A stretch of DNA of 60,813 nt from Kalymmatonema hyalinum WJT4-NPBG1 (GCA_019359075.1 JAHHIB010000052.1:1-60813); one strand, 5' to 3'; numbered from the stretch's first letter, positions 9,343 through 18,403 are shown. A program made the numbers and translations. Notes: generated by a model not told the origin, from the letters alone.

Positions 9343-10275
9343 ATGACGACCGAATATTACGCTAGTAGTTCTGGGAAAAAGTTACTGGGTTTAAGCGTGA
9401 CAGCTTTCAAAACCAACGTACGTGCAACCACTGTCGTACTTGGGATATTTGCCCTACCCTTTGCATTGGCAGCACCCGCAAAAGCGTTAGAAGTACAAGT
9501 CAATCCACCAACTCCCCAACTTGGCGATACCATATCAGTTGTAGTCAGTTTAGATAATCCAGCTAATGGTAGCAATGTCACAGTTACTAATGGTTCGGAG
9601 ACTTACCCAGTATATGAAATAGCACCACGACAGTACCGGGCTTTGATCCCGACAACGCCTTTGGAAAAAGCTGGAACCAGAACTCTTACGATTTCCGGCG
9701 AAGGTCAAGTGCAGAACTTGTCAGTACAAGTACGAAATCGCAAATTCCCCGTACAGCGCATTAATCTACCCCCAGGAAAAGCTGGGGTAAAAGCCACAGA
9801 GTATGAACTCAAGCGTGCAACAGAGTTTAAGGCGATAAAAACACCAGAAAAGTTTTGGGATGGTCCTTTTATCGCACCTAATAAAGGACGTGTCAGTACA
9901 ATTTATGGTGTACGTAGGTACTATAATGGAAAATTCGCAGATGATTACTATCATCGCGGTATTGACTATGCTGGTGGTGCCGGTTCGCCTGTTGTTGCTC
10001 CAGCGGCTGGACGGGTTGCTTTGGTAGGCAAGGTATCGCAAGGATTTCGGGTTCACGGTAATGTTGTTGGCATTGACCACGGGCAAGGAGTGGCAAGTAT
10101 TTTTATGCACCTCAGCCGCATTAATGTTAAAGAAGGTGATTTTGTTAAACCCGGTGAATTAATTGGCGCAGTCGGTTCAACAGGCGCATCCACGGGTCCG
10201 CATTTACACTGGGGGCTTTATGTCAATGGCAAATCTGTTGACCCCGTACCCTGGCGAAATGAAGGAGTAAAATAG
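9343..10275 (+). CDS. M23-family peptidoglycan metallopeptidase
   Basis: A 310-residue exported LytM-type endopeptidase predicted to cut peptidoglycan cross-links. The N-terminus has a late hydrophobic signal segment (around residues 28-47, ending APAKALE). Residues 48-130 look like an Ig-like beta domain, and the M23 domain lies at about 175-305, with the zinc ligands in place: His204 and Asp208 (HRGIDYAGG) and the HLH of His287-His289 (GPHLHWGLY). It probably acts in the periplasm in wall remodelling. A ComFB-type gene follows 99 bases on. Confidence 0.92.
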   Translation: MTTEYYASSSGKKLLGLSVTAFKTNVRATTVVLGIFALPFALAAPAKALEVQVNPPTPQLGDTISVVVSLDNPANGSNVTVTNGSETYPVYEIAPRQYRALIPTTPLEKAGTRTLTISGEGQVQNLSVQVRNRKFPVQRINLPPGKAGVKATEYELKRATEFKAIKTPEKFWDGPFIAPNKGRVSTIYGVRRYYNGKFADDYYHRGIDYAGGAGSPVVAPAAGRVALVGKVSQGFRVHGNVVGIDHGQGVASIFMHLSRINVKEGDFVKPGELIGAVGSTGASTGPHLHWGLYVNGKSVDPVPWRNEGVK

Positions 10276-10374
10276 TAACTTTTTGCGTATTATGCGTATT
10301 ATTGCCTTATGAGTGGGCAAAATAAATAGGATTGATTGGTACCGTACCCACCTTGCTTGGATAGCTGAAAGATA

Positions 10375-10926
10375 ATGAGCGTTATGAGTATTGACAAAAT
10401 TGTGGAACAGGCTCTCCAGGATGGTTATCTTACACCAGCAATGGAAGCAGAAGTCGGGCGAATCTGTGATAGCGCTAGTGAACTCTCAATAGAGGAGTAC
10501 AAAGCGTTGGATCGGCTGATGGTGTCGCTATTGAGTGGGGATGTGGTGGCGGTACCACGCAAACAATTTATCAACGTTATGGAAGAGTTGGTACTGACAG
10601 AGGCAATATCTCGTGTAGCGGAAATTGAAGCGACTAGCGAAAGTTCTCTGGATGTTGGGGATATTGCCGCTTACGCCCTCAACCGGCTACCACCTCTATA
10701 TGCTACTACAGAAGAAGGTGCCAACTACCAGCGCCAACGCGCAAGAGCAGAACTTCAGGAATTGATTGCCCAGCAAGTTGGCGAGGCGATCGCCCGCAAC
10801 CTAGACCGACCAAATGATGATAGAACGCCTGTCGGAACTAAAAACACTGGCAATGAGGTTTTGCGCCAAGTCAGTACCTTACTCCAAGTATACGCACCCC
10901 ATTTTGAGCAAAAATCAGAGTATTGA
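10375..10926 (+). CDS. ComFB-domain protein (cyanobacterial c-di-GMP receptor family)
   Basis: A 183-residue soluble protein. Residues about 60-145 match the late-competence ComFB domain as found in cyanobacteria: FINVMEELVLTEAI, then DVGDIAAYALNRLPPLYATT and RARAELQELIAQQV. Members were recently described as c-di-GMP receptors affecting cell size and competence. The N-terminal 55 residues are helical and acidic. Two ATGs (10375 and 10384) are possible starts. Its TGA forms the edge of a perfect 19-base inverted repeat shared with the convergent L,D-transpeptidase. Confidence 0.8.
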   Translation: MSVMSIDKIVEQALQDGYLTPAMEAEVGRICDSASELSIEEYKALDRLMVSLLSGDVVAVPRKQFINVMEELVLTEAISRVAEIEATSESSLDVGDIAAYALNRLPPLYATTEEGANYQRQRARAELQELIAQQVGEAIARNLDRPNDDRTPVGTKNTGNEVLRQVSTLLQVYAPHFEQKSEY

Positions 10927-10972
10927 TCACTCATGAGTCATTAACCTACGACAAATGACTCATGAGTGATCA
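10924..10972. terminator. Perfect 19-bp inverted repeat holding the stop codons of two convergent genes
   Basis: Arms 10924-10942 and 10954-10972 are perfectly complementary with an 11-base loop; the arm core ACTCATGAGT is itself a palindrome. The left edge is the TGA of the ComFB gene and the right edge is the TGA of the L,D-transpeptidase gene on the other strand. It most likely acts as a two-way terminator, though no T-run follows. Confidence 0.7.
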
Positions 10973-11641
10973 TTGACGTACTTCCACTGGTGTCCCCAAA
11001 CTCACCTGCTTGTAAAGCAGGCGGACATCAGGATTACGCATCCGCAAGCAACCGTGGGATATTGCACTCCCTATGACTTCATCATCTGGTGTGCCATGAA
11101 AGCCAATTTGATTGCGTCCATCTGACCAAAAACCAATCCATCGGTCTCCTAAAGGACTATCAGGACCCGACGCAAATATTTTGCCAGTAATCGGGTGACG
11201 CCAGGTAGGATTGAGTTGCCTATACATAACTTGGAAAGAACCAGTGGGCGTTTCCCAACCTTTCTTACCCACAGCAATTGGGTAACTTGCTATAACGAGA
11301 TCCCCACGTTGAACGTAAACACGGCGATCGCTCAAATCAACTATCAATTGATTGTTTTCAGATGCCAGGCTTTGAGAGAATTTCTGTTGAGCAGAACCTT
11401 GACCTGAGAGCAAACTTGATATATGATACGCAATTGCATTCTGTCTTTTTTCCTGCGTCAGTTGCCCCGGTTTTTCTGCTGCCCAAGCTTGCCCAGATAA
11501 AACCTTTCCACCTGCTGTTCCTAACTGGGTATGAGGGGTCATAGTCGTCATGCGCCAATGGACAGCCAGAGATAGGATTGCTGTACCAAAACAGAGCAAC
11601 ATCACTACACGCGTTAATGAGTCGTTTCTTACTATCGCCAT
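10970..11641 (-). CDS. L,D-transpeptidase (YkuD family)
   Basis: A 223-residue membrane-anchored or exported protein. An N-terminal hydrophobic helix (about residues 12-27) serves as anchor or signal. The YkuD domain starts near residue 92 (LIVDLSDRRVYV) and contains the catalytic motif with Cys198 (SHGCLRM) and an upstream conserved His (GFHGTPDDE). Such enzymes make 3-3 cross-links in peptidoglycan or attach proteins to it. With the M23 peptidase nearby it forms a loose cell-wall neighbourhood, but it is transcribed from the opposite strand. Confidence 0.92.
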   Translation of the reverse strand: MAIVRNDSLTRVVMLLCFGTAILSLAVHWRMTTMTPHTQLGTAGGKVLSGQAWAAEKPGQLTQEKRQNAIAYHISSLLSGQGSAQQKFSQSLASENNQLIVDLSDRRVYVQRGDLVIASYPIAVGKKGWETPTGSFQVMYRQLNPTWRHPITGKIFASGPDSPLGDRWIGFWSDGRNQIGFHGTPDDEVIGSAISHGCLRMRNPDVRLLYKQVSLGTPVEVRQ

Positions 11642-12119
11642 CGTCTCTCTCCAGCAGACCCAGATCTTCCATTTAGCTATCAGCTTACCCTAGCTTACCC
11701 TACCCTAAAGCAGAAAGCCGCTCTACTAATAAATAGTGCGCCATGCAAATGACGCGTGACGGCTATGGTGTGTGCCATGCTCTTTTTTATGACATCCTAC
11801 TTCCAGTCGCAAGTCTTAGTCAAACTGAGTTTCTACTCTCCGGTTCTGACTCCTGAATTCTTCTTAGTCAAAATTAGCTTGCAATATTAATAGCATCTAC
11901 GGATAGTTGAACTGATCCTCTCATGATTCGGTCACTAAAAATTCATAAATACTTATTAGTTCCCTCATGAATTTGTCAATAGTCGCAGGCAAACTAGGGC
12001 TATGGAGATTGTGCTACTGCAATGACGATGAAAAAGTCTAGGTGAGAAACCTTGAAAAGCGAGGAACTCTTCACTAAATGTAGCAATCAATCATTATTGG
12101 TGTGGGGGACAGAAAAACT

Positions 12120-12275
12120 ATGTTAGAAAAACTATTACTAGCGATTACGATTACTTTTTCGTTAAATCTGTTTTTGCAAGTTCAGGTCAGCGAGCAAACT
12201 AATACAAATAACAAAATTTACCCACAAGAAGCTGAAACAGCACCAAACCTCGTAGTAACGTTGCCACGGGAATAA
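12120..12275 (+). CDS. Small exported peptide candidate (51 aa)
   Basis: ATG at 12120 follows a purine-rich GGGGGA about 12 bases upstream. The product begins MLEKLLLAITITFSLNLFLQ, a plausible signal peptide or membrane helix, followed by a polar tail ending VVTLPRE. I recognise no family. Support is the signal-like start and spacing only; it could be chance. Confidence 0.4.
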   Translation: MLEKLLLAITITFSLNLFLQVQVSEQTNTNNKIYPQEAETAPNLVVTLPRE

Positions 12276-12444
12276 AGTTTTACGAAGCAGTAGTGGCGAG
12301 CCAATGCCTGCTTGTATCTTTGTCCTTATTGCGTAACTCAAATATGTCAAGCGTAGGTGGTCAGTTCTTAATATTGCACAAGTATAAGTAACATTGCCGT
12401 GCCTCAATTACGTAATGACTGAACGGTGAAGGAGGCAAGTTTCT

Positions 12445-12504
12445 ATGCAAAGACTCAGGAAGAAGTTGTTTGTGCCGCCACGTATCTACCACTCGTTGGT
12501 ATAG
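12445..12504 (+). CDS. 19-residue upstream ORF before the sigma-factor gene
   Basis: ATG at 12445 has a near-perfect Shine-Dalgarno AAGGAGG nine bases upstream, the best such site I noticed in this part of the window. It encodes a basic peptide (MQRLRKKLFVPPRIYHSLV) ending at TAG 12504, 96 bases before the sigma gene. It could be a leader peptide or a true micropeptide. Confidence 0.4.
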   Translation: MQRLRKKLFVPPRIYHSLV

Positions 12505-12600
12505 CCTAGTGTTCCAGTCATAAATCCGTCACTCAATAAGGGAACTTCCTGCTCATTAGCAGGTCTAATAGATAGGGATGATTTACAGCCAGTACGATCT

Positions 12601-13257
12601 ATGAGTCAATCGATTACTGTATCCTGGTCAACGGTTGATACGAGACTTCCAGAAGTTTCGGTGCAAGTTGACAAAATCTCAAACCACGACCTAATTTTGC
12701 GTTGTCAAGCAGGACTACGCCCTGATCGTGCGGCATTTGCCGAATTATTGCACCGTTATCAATCCCAGGTTGATAGAGTTCTATACCATCTGGCTCCTGA
12801 TTGGCCTGACAGAGCTGATTTGGCTCAAGAGGTTTGGATTCGGGTGTATCGGAATATTAACCGATTACAAGAACCCGCCAAATTCCGGGGCTGGTTAAGC
12901 CGCATCGCTACCAACTTATTTTACGATGAGTTGCGCAAGCGCAAGCGAGTTGTCAGTCCCTTGTCGCTGGATGCTCCCCGTGCGGTAGAAGATGGCGAGA
13001 TGGATTGGGAAATTGCTGGAGATACTCCAGGACCTGAGGAAGAACTGACGACTAGAGAGTTTTACGAACAACTGCGGGAGGCGATCGCTGATTTGCCAGA
13101 GGTGTTCCGTACTACAATTGTTCTTAGAGAAATCGAGGGATTGGCATATGAAGAAATTGCTGAAATCACTGGTGTTTCTTTGGGAACAGTCAAGTCGAGA
13201 ATAGCCAGAGCAAGAGCGAGATTGCAATCTCAGTTGCAAAATTATCTAGATGCGTAA
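12601..13257 (+). CDS. sigG: ECF (group 4) RNA polymerase sigma factor, SigG-like
   Basis: A 218-residue sigma-70 family protein with region 2 (about residues 30-105: FAELLHRYQSQVDRVLYHL, then DLAQEVWIRVYRNI) and region 4 (about 150-212, ending EIAEITGVSLGTVKSRIARA). Region 3 is missing, as in ECF sigmas. Sequence and the following anti-sigma gene resemble SigG of Nostoc/Anabaena; the symbol is a best match from memory. A 30-residue N-terminal extension precedes region 2. The gene probably autoregulates together with its partner 157 bases downstream, and a long leader with a small ORF precedes it. Confidence 0.88.
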   Translation: MSQSITVSWSTVDTRLPEVSVQVDKISNHDLILRCQAGLRPDRAAFAELLHRYQSQVDRVLYHLAPDWPDRADLAQEVWIRVYRNINRLQEPAKFRGWLSRIATNLFYDELRKRKRVVSPLSLDAPRAVEDGEMDWEIAGDTPGPEEELTTREFYEQLREAIADLPEVFRTTIVLREIEGLAYEEIAEITGVSLGTVKSRIARARARLQSQLQNYLDA

Positions 13258-13413
13258 TGAACAATTTCCGTCGTTTGGTCAATGGCAGATATGATAATTC
13301 ATTAAGAATATTAAAGAAATTACAGAGTGCTTCTGCCAACAGGAGAAGAATTGATTAAGTTCTCATGCTTGTCCGCTGTGTTTACCCGTGTAGGAATTGG
13401 TAATAATGTTAAG

Positions 13414-14052
13414 ATGACTACTGATTCTCAGTTTGATGACCGTTCCCAATTGCAAGATCATAAAGATTTGCCAGATGGTTCGGCAAAGCATACCAATGAA
13501 TCAACGGGTGCTGCTATGGATATGGTGAAGCGCGATCGCTTCGAGTTATTGAGTGCTTACCTCGATGGTGAGGTGACGGCTGCTGAACGCAAGCAAGTTG
13601 AACAATGGCTTGCAGACGATCCGACAGTTCAGCGTTTGTATGCCCGACTGTTAAAGCTGCGGCAAGGTATACGGACTATTCCAGTACCGGAACCACAACA
13701 GTCATTAGAAGAAACAGTTGAGCAAGTGATGGCGCGTTTGCGCCGTCGTTCTAGGCTAGTATGGTTCGGTGGAGGCGCTGCTGTTGCTGCTTGCGTTCTT
13801 GGTGCATTGTCTGGTTTACTAGGCGGCGAATCAAGGCTGCCTCAAATGGCTCAAAAGCAACCAATACAACAGGCACAATCAGCAATACCCACTCCTGGTG
13901 TTGTCAGTTCACCGCTCATGGTTGCCATAAATAACCCGGTGATCCCAATTCCAAAAACAGCAAAATCCTCTGGTGAAAATCCACTGAATCAGATGGAACC
14001 TCAATCGCAGGATGTCGATCAGGACCTAAATATTGAATCCGATATAAACTAA
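13414..14052 (+). CDS. Membrane anti-sigma factor, partner of the ECF sigma
   Basis: A 212-residue protein when started at ATG 13414 (MTTDSQF); an upstream in-frame start at 13327 would add 29 doubtful residues. Residues about 40-85 form an anti-sigma fold (RFELLSAYLDGEVTAAERK) without the HxxxCxxC zinc motif. One transmembrane helix follows at about 113-137 (WFGGGAAVAACVLGALSGLL), then a Pro/Gln-rich periplasmic tail. It is expected to hold the upstream sigma at the membrane until a stress signal. The lack of Cys ligands argues against direct thiol sensing. Confidence 0.8.
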   Translation: MTTDSQFDDRSQLQDHKDLPDGSAKHTNESTGAAMDMVKRDRFELLSAYLDGEVTAAERKQVEQWLADDPTVQRLYARLLKLRQGIRTIPVPEPQQSLEETVEQVMARLRRRSRLVWFGGGAAVAACVLGALSGLLGGESRLPQMAQKQPIQQAQSAIPTPGVVSSPLMVAINNPVIPIPKTAKSSGENPLNQMEPQSQDVDQDLNIESDIN

Positions 14053-14102
14053 AATTATGAATTATGAATGAGAAATTTTAAAAATTTCATAATTCATAAT
14101 TT
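14052..14102. terminator. AT-rich inverted repeat between convergent genes
   Basis: Arms 14052-14065 and 14089-14102 (AAATTATGAATTAT and its complement) surround an inner pair GAAATTTT/AAAATTTC. It lies between the convergent anti-sigma and GGCT-like genes and probably ends transcription from both sides. The AATTATGAAT unit also resembles a common dispersed repeat. Confidence 0.55.
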
Positions 14103-14109
14103 AAACTTT

Positions 14110-14514
14110 TTAAATTTCAGAGCCACTCCACCAACCGTCAGGTAGGTGGACGCCTCCTAATCGAAGCGCTCGCTCTTCCGTCATTATGTAAACCCAAGCC
14201 CAACCAAGCGCATTGCCTTGTGGCTCATGGGTTTCAATTTCTTTTCTATTGTAAAGATTTTCTGACGCGGCTCGGGCGGGGTGGTAATCTTCCAACTCGT
14301 CGAGAGCTTTCAAGACATCTAAATTAGTGAACGAGAGTAAGTAGCCGTGGACAAGGCTATTTCCTGGTGTCATCGCCGGATAGCCCATTGGTAAGGCAAA
14401 CAATTTTCCTTGTGCGATCGCTTTAGTAGTATTGACCACCTTACCAGCACAGTATCTAGGATAGTTTTCTTCACCTGGTTTGAGCGTGCCGTAGACAAAG
14501 ACTTTTAGCACCAA
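14110..14514 (-). CDS. Gamma-glutamylcyclotransferase-like (AIG2/GGCT) protein
   Basis: A 134-residue cytoplasmic protein. It begins with the diagnostic VFVYGTLKPGEENY and contains GKLFALPMGYPAM and ALDELEDYHP, whose Glu is the likely general acid/base of the family. These enzymes release 5-oxoproline from gamma-glutamyl compounds; the exact substrate is not known for this subgroup. It appears monocistronic. Confidence 0.85.
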   Translation of the reverse strand: MVLKVFVYGTLKPGEENYPRYCAGKVVNTTKAIAQGKLFALPMGYPAMTPGNSLVHGYLLSFTNLDVLKALDELEDYHPARAASENLYNRKEIETHEPQGNALGWAWVYIMTEERALRLGGVHLPDGWWSGSEI

Positions 14515-14601
14515 GAATCCTCAATACTAATATCCTACTTTTCGATTTTAGAAAATAGGGCAAGAAACCATAACTTAATTTATGGACAAAGTTACCCATG
14601 A

Positions 14602-14766
14602 TTACTCATTTTTGGGTAGCTTTTCTCTCGCCATACGTTCAATGACATCGCTTAAACTTCCTGCTTTCATGTCAATCTGCTTTTGCTCTAACCAGTTTAT
14701 TGCTGTTTGTGTCAAAGTCATCGTAAATCTACGTTTTGGTTCTGAATAGATTTTTTTCCTAGCCAT
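14602..14766 (-). CDS. Small ribbon-helix-helix (CopG-like) protein (54 aa)
   Basis: Start at 14766 (minus) gives 54 residues: a basic N-terminus (MARKKIYSEPKRR), a beta strand FTMTLTQ, then two helices around AINWLEQ and SLSDVIERMAREK. This is the ribbon-helix-helix pattern. It lies divergently next to the front of a degraded TnpB-like frame, an arrangement I recall for IS200/IS605-type elements of cyanobacteria. A perfect 13-base palindrome 11 bases upstream could be its operator. Confidence 0.65.
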   Translation of the reverse strand: MARKKIYSEPKRRFTMTLTQTAINWLEQKQIDMKAGSLSDVIERMAREKLPKNE

Positions 14767-14777
14767 GTTGTTGATTT

Positions 14778-14806
14778 GATATGCTCATATATAATATGAG
14801 CATATC
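14778..14806. promoter_or_regulatory. Perfect 13-bp palindrome between RHH gene and mini-TnpB
   Basis: GATATGCTCATAT and its complement are separated by three bases. Position between two divergent frames suits an RHH operator; alternatively it is the left-end hairpin of the IS200/IS605 element. The two readings are not exclusive. Confidence 0.55.
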
Positions 14807-14823
14807 ATTGAAAGGTTGAATCA

Positions 14824-14985
14824 ATGCTGCTAGGTTTCAAAACAGAACTGAAACTGAATAACCACTTTACAGCGTTAGAAGCAGAAAGCCCATCCCCTTC
14901 TAGGCGCAGGGCTGTTTCATTCGATAAGGAGGGAGGATTTGTCAAAATGCATGAGCAAGGGGTAAATTCATTGGAATCCCTATGA
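14824..14985 (+). pseudogene. Remnant TnpB joining N- and C-terminal ends in frame (53 aa)
   Basis: ATG at 14824 gives MLLGFKTELKLNN, the classical TnpB opening. By about residue 20 the sequence passes straight into a C-terminal-like segment (RRAVSFDKEGGFVKMHEQ) and stops at TGA 14985. Roughly 350 residues, including the RuvC-like nuclease core and zinc finger, are missing. The frame has stayed open. It has no nuclease residues and is best seen as a deletion remnant. Confidence 0.65.
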
Positions 14986-15141
14986 AGCAAGAATCCCACG
15001 GCTGTTAAACTGAGCGTAGCAATAGTTTAACAGCCGTGGGAGTGTCAATCGTACAGCATTAATGAAACATTGCGGTAACTCTAGAGTATGCCACAATAAC
15101 GAAACAGAAGCGACCACTAGATTCAGTTAGGAGTTCTCGTT

Positions 15142-17727
15142 GTGGAGTCCCGATACAACCCAGCAGCAATTGAGGAAAAATGGCAAAAAACATGGACTGA
15201 ACAAGGTTTAGATAAAACTGTTACAGATAGCAGTAAACCAAAATACTACGCCCTGTCCATGTTTCCTTATCCTTCGGGCAGCCTACACATGGGTCACGTC
15301 CGTAATTATACCATTACTGATGTGATTGCCCGCCTCAAACGGATGCAAGGGTATCGGGTACTGCATCCTATGGGTTGGGATGCCTTTGGCTTGCCTGCAG
15401 AAAACGCCGCAATTGACCGAGGTGTTCCGCCATCAAAGTGGACTTATGAAAATATCGCCCAGATGCGGCAGCAATTAAAGCGTCTTGGCTTTTCTATCGA
15501 CTGGGATTGCGAAGTTGCCACGTGTTCCCCAGACTATTACAAGTGGACGCAGTGGATTTTCTTACAGTTTTTCAAAGCGGGGTTAGCTTACCAAAGAGAA
15601 GCTGCTGTCAACTGGGATCCCGTTGACCAAACTGTCGTGGCAAATGAGCAAGTTGATAGCGAAGGACGTTCTTGGCGCAGTGGTGCTAAAGTTGAACGTA
15701 AACTCCTGCGGCAGTGGTTCTTTAAAATTACTGACTATGCCGAAGAATTATTGAATGACCTCGACAAGTTAACAGGTTGGCCTGAACGTGTCAAGTTGAT
15801 GCAGGCAAACTGGATTGGTAAGTCAACAGGAGCGTACTTGGAATTCCCCATTGTCGGGATGGAAGAAAAAATCGGCGTGTACACCACTCGCCCAGATACA
15901 GTTTATGGCGTCAGCTATGTTGTGTTAGCGCCAGAACATCCCTTGACAAAGCGCGTCACGACACCAGAACGGGAAGCAGCGGTAGAAACCTTTATTCAAG
16001 AGGTTTCCAATCAAAGCGAGTTGGAACGGACTGCGGAAGATAAACCGAAGCGTGGTATCCCCACTGGCGGTAAGGCAATTAACCCATTTACTGGGGAAGA
16101 AATTCCCATCTGGATCGCTGATTACGTGCTGTATGAATACGGTACGGGCGCGGTGATGGGCGTTCCCGCACATGATGCACGCGATTTCAAGTTTGCTAAG
16201 GAACAGAATTTGCCTATCAAAGTGGTGATTGTGCCACCAGATACAGATAATGTACAGACGGGTCATGGCGCGTCTGTACAACAGGCATACACAGAACCGG
16301 GATTTGTGATTGATTCCGGTCAATTCGATGGAATGGCTTCCACAGATGCCAAGCAAGCGATAGTGGAATATGCTGAAAAACAAGGTTTTGGCAAAGCGCG
16401 GGTACAGTATCGCTTGCGGGATTGGTTGATTTCGCGGCAGAGGTACTGGGGCGCACCAATCCCAGTGATTCGCTGCCCTAACTGTGGTGTGGTGCCAGTT
16501 CCAGACGAAGACTTGCCTGTGCAGTTGCCTGAAAATGTCGAATTCTCTGGACGTGGTCCTTCGCCTTTGGCTAAGTTGGAAAACTGGGTAAATGTTCCTT
16601 GCCCAACTTGCGGCACTCCGGCAAAGCGGGAAACCGATACGATGGACACCTTTATTGATTCCTCGTGGTATTTCTTGCGCTTTACCGATGCTAAGAATGA
16701 GCAACAAGTTTTTGACCCTGCGAAGACAAATGACTGGATGGCAGTCGATCAGTACGTGGGTGGTATTGAACACGCGATTTTGCACTTGTTGTATTCGCGG
16801 TTCTTTACGAAGGTACTGCGCGATCGCGGTTTGTTGAATTTTGACGAACCTTTCCAACGCCTGTTGACTCAAGGCATGGTACAGGGTTTAACTTATATGA
16901 ATCCCAACAAATCTGGAAAAGATAAATGGATTCCTTCCTCTCTCGTCACCAATCCAGATGATCCTCGTGATCCGCAAACAGGTGAAGTCTTGCAACGCCT
17001 TTACGCCACCATGTCCAAGTCTAAGGGCAACGGTGTCGCGCCAGAAGATGTCATTAAGAAATACGGTGTAGACACTGCCCGGATGTTCATTCTGTTTAAA
17101 GCGCCGCCAGAAAAAGACCTCGAATGGGATGAAGCTGACGTGGAAGGGCAATCCCGCTTCTTAAACCGCGTTTGGCGATTGGTGACAGATTTTACTAACC
17201 AGCCAAGAGTAGCCCGCAATCAGCAAGGACAACTGAGTAAAGCGCAAAAAGACTTGCGGCGGGCAATTCACATTGCTATCAAAGAAGTCACCGAAGATGT
17301 GGAAGGCGAATATCAATTCAACACGGCTGTGTCAGAATTGATGAAGTTGAGTAACGCTTTGGCTGAAGCTAGCTGCAAAGATTCAGCGATTTATGTAGAA
17401 GGGATTGAGACTTTGGTAGTGTTGCTGGCACCCTTGGCACCCCACATTGCTGAAGAATTGTGGCATCAATTGGGTAACAGCGAATCAGTCCACAAACAAG
17501 CTTGGCCCAAGTATGATGAATCTGCCTTGGTTGCTGATGAAATCACTTTAGTGATTCAAGTCAACGGCAAAAAGCGTGCAGATCTTCAAGTTCCGGCACA
17601 AGCAGATAAAGCAGAGTTGGAAAAGTATGCCCGTGAGTCAGAAGTTGCCCAGCGTTACATTGAAGGTAAGGAAATTAAAAAGGTGATTGTGGTGCCAGGG
17701 AAGTTAGTCAATTTTGTAGTCGGTTAA
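15142..17727 (+). CDS. leuS: Leucyl-tRNA synthetase
   Basis: An 861-residue class I aminoacyl-tRNA synthetase that charges tRNA-Leu. The HIGH motif appears as HMGH near residue 50 ([16 protein letters not shown]) and the KMSKS loop as MSKSK at 624-628; the CP1 editing domain lies between ([12 protein letters not shown]) and zinc-type cysteines occur in RCPNCGVV and CPTCGTP. Length is normal for the bacterial enzyme. It uses a GTG start at 15142, preceded by TTAGGAG, and a strong terminator follows. The gene directly follows the IS605 remnant. Confidence 0.97.
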   Translation: MESRYNPAAIEEKWQKTWTEQGLDKTVTDSSKPKYYALSMFPYPSGSLHMGHVRNYTITDVIARLKRMQGYRVLHPMGWDAFGLPAENAAIDRGVPPSKWTYENIAQMRQQLKRLGFSIDWDCEVATCSPDYYKWTQWIFLQFFKAGLAYQREAAVNWDPVDQTVVANEQVDSEGRSWRSGAKVERKLLRQWFFKITDYAEELLNDLDKLTGWPERVKLMQANWIGKSTGAYLEFPIVGMEEKIGVYTTRPDTVYGVSYVVLAPEHPLTKRVTTPEREAAVETFIQEVSNQSELERTAEDKPKRGIPTGGKAINPFTGEEIPIWIADYVLYEYGTGAVMGVPAHDARDFKFAKEQNLPIKVVIVPPDTDNVQTGHGASVQQAYTEPGFVIDSGQFDGMASTDAKQAIVEYAEKQGFGKARVQYRLRDWLISRQRYWGAPIPVIRCPNCGVVPVPDEDLPVQLPENVEFSGRGPSPLAKLENWVNVPCPTCGTPAKRETDTMDTFIDSSWYFLRFTDAKNEQQVFDPAKTNDWMAVDQYVGGIEHAILHLLYSRFFTKVLRDRGLLNFDEPFQRLLTQGMVQGLTYMNPNKSGKDKWIPSSLVTNPDDPRDPQTGEVLQRLYATMSKSKGNGVAPEDVIKKYGVDTARMFILFKAPPEKDLEWDEADVEGQSRFLNRVWRLVTDFTNQPRVARNQQGQLSKAQKDLRRAIHIAIKEVTEDVEGEYQFNTAVSELMKLSNALAEASCKDSAIYVEGIETLVVLLAPLAPHIAEELWHQLGNSESVHKQAWPKYDESALVADEITLVIQVNGKKRADLQVPAQADKAELEKYARESEVAQRYIEGKEIKKVIVVPGKLVNFVVG

Positions 17728-17760
17728 AGGTTTTTTCTTACTAACGAAATGAAGAAAAGG

Positions 17761-17788
17761 AAGAAGGTTCTTGTTGCCTTCTTTTTTT
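17761..17788 (+). terminator. Intrinsic terminator after leuS
   Basis: Stem AAGAAGG / CCTTCTT with a nine-base loop, followed by a run of seven or more T. It begins 34 bases after the leuS stop. Confidence 0.85.
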
Positions 17789-17878
17789 CGTAGTTTCTCA
17801 GGGAATATGCGAAATTTGCCAAATTTATGCGAGAGGGAGAATTTATAATCAAAACAATGCCTTCAGGAGATTGACACA

Positions 17879-18403
17879 ATGACATATATCTCCCCAAAAA
17901 CCCTCTCCTTAGAAGATTTTCTCGCCCAATACCGAGACAATCCTCGTTATGAACTGGCAGACGGAGAACTCATTGACATGGAACCCACCGATCCGCACGA
18001 AACGGTGAGTGGCAAACTTGCAACCCAAATTGGTATCTACCTTGTTGCAGAACAACTTCCCTGGTTTATTCCTCGCACTTGTTTAATTTACCCCTTCGCA
18101 GATGCTGCCACAGTTCGTCGTCCTGATATCGTGGTTCTTGATGAAACCGTTCTCCACCGTGAACCCCTTTGGGAGCGAGAACCTGTAATTACGCTAGGAC
18201 GCTCTATTAAACTAGTGGTTGAAGTCGTTAGCACTAACTGGGAAAGTGGCTATGCTCGGAAGGTTGAGGAATATGCACTCTTAGGCATTCCAGAATATTG
18301 GATTGTGGATTATCGCGGACTGGGCGGTGTGGCATTTATTGGTAAACCGAAACAACCTACCTTCACTGTCTGTCAACTGGTTGAAGATACTTATACTCAA
18401 TAA
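17879..18403 (+). CDS. Uma2-family (DUF820) putative endonuclease
   Basis: A 174-residue protein of the PD-(D/E)XK-like Uma2 family, greatly expanded in cyanobacteria. Conserved parts are RYELADGELIDMEP, RRPDIVVLDE (active-site Asp), LVVEVVS and the ending PEYWIVDYRG. Function in cyanobacteria is not established; many copies sit near mobile DNA. It stands alone with its own AGGAGA site upstream. Confidence 0.88.
   Translation: MTYISPKTLSLEDFLAQYRDNPRYELADGELIDMEPTDPHETVSGKLATQIGIYLVAEQLPWFIPRTCLIYPFADAATVRRPDIVVLDETVLHREPLWEREPVITLGRSIKLVVEVVSTNWESGYARKVEEYALLGIPEYWIVDYRGLGGVAFIGKPKQPTFTVCQLVEDTYTQ

Larger units (their letters stand above)
11642..12600. other. Long region with only small candidate reading frames
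   Basis: About 960 bases between the divergent L,D-transpeptidase and sigma-factor genes. No normal-size gene is visible. Two small frames with plausible ribosome binding sites (12120-12275 and 12445-12504) are listed separately. The size suggests a long regulated leader for the sigma gene. Confidence 0.5.
14778..15050 (+). mobile_element. Internally deleted IS200/IS605-family element
   Basis: The left part has a palindrome and the start of a TnpB-like frame. The right end has an 18-base perfect hairpin (arms 14994-15011 and 15024-15041, TCCCACGGCTG...) followed by GTGTCAATC, which I recognise as a right-end structure of cyanobacterial IS605/IS1341 elements. Only about 270 bases remain where over 1.2 kb would be expected, so it cannot move by itself. 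The left boundary is approximate. Confidence 0.65.

Noticed and set aside
15925-16872. 315-residue open frame antisense to leuS
   Set aside because: It lies wholly within the leuS gene on the other strand, is rich in Cys/His/Arg as expected from the complement, and matches no family.
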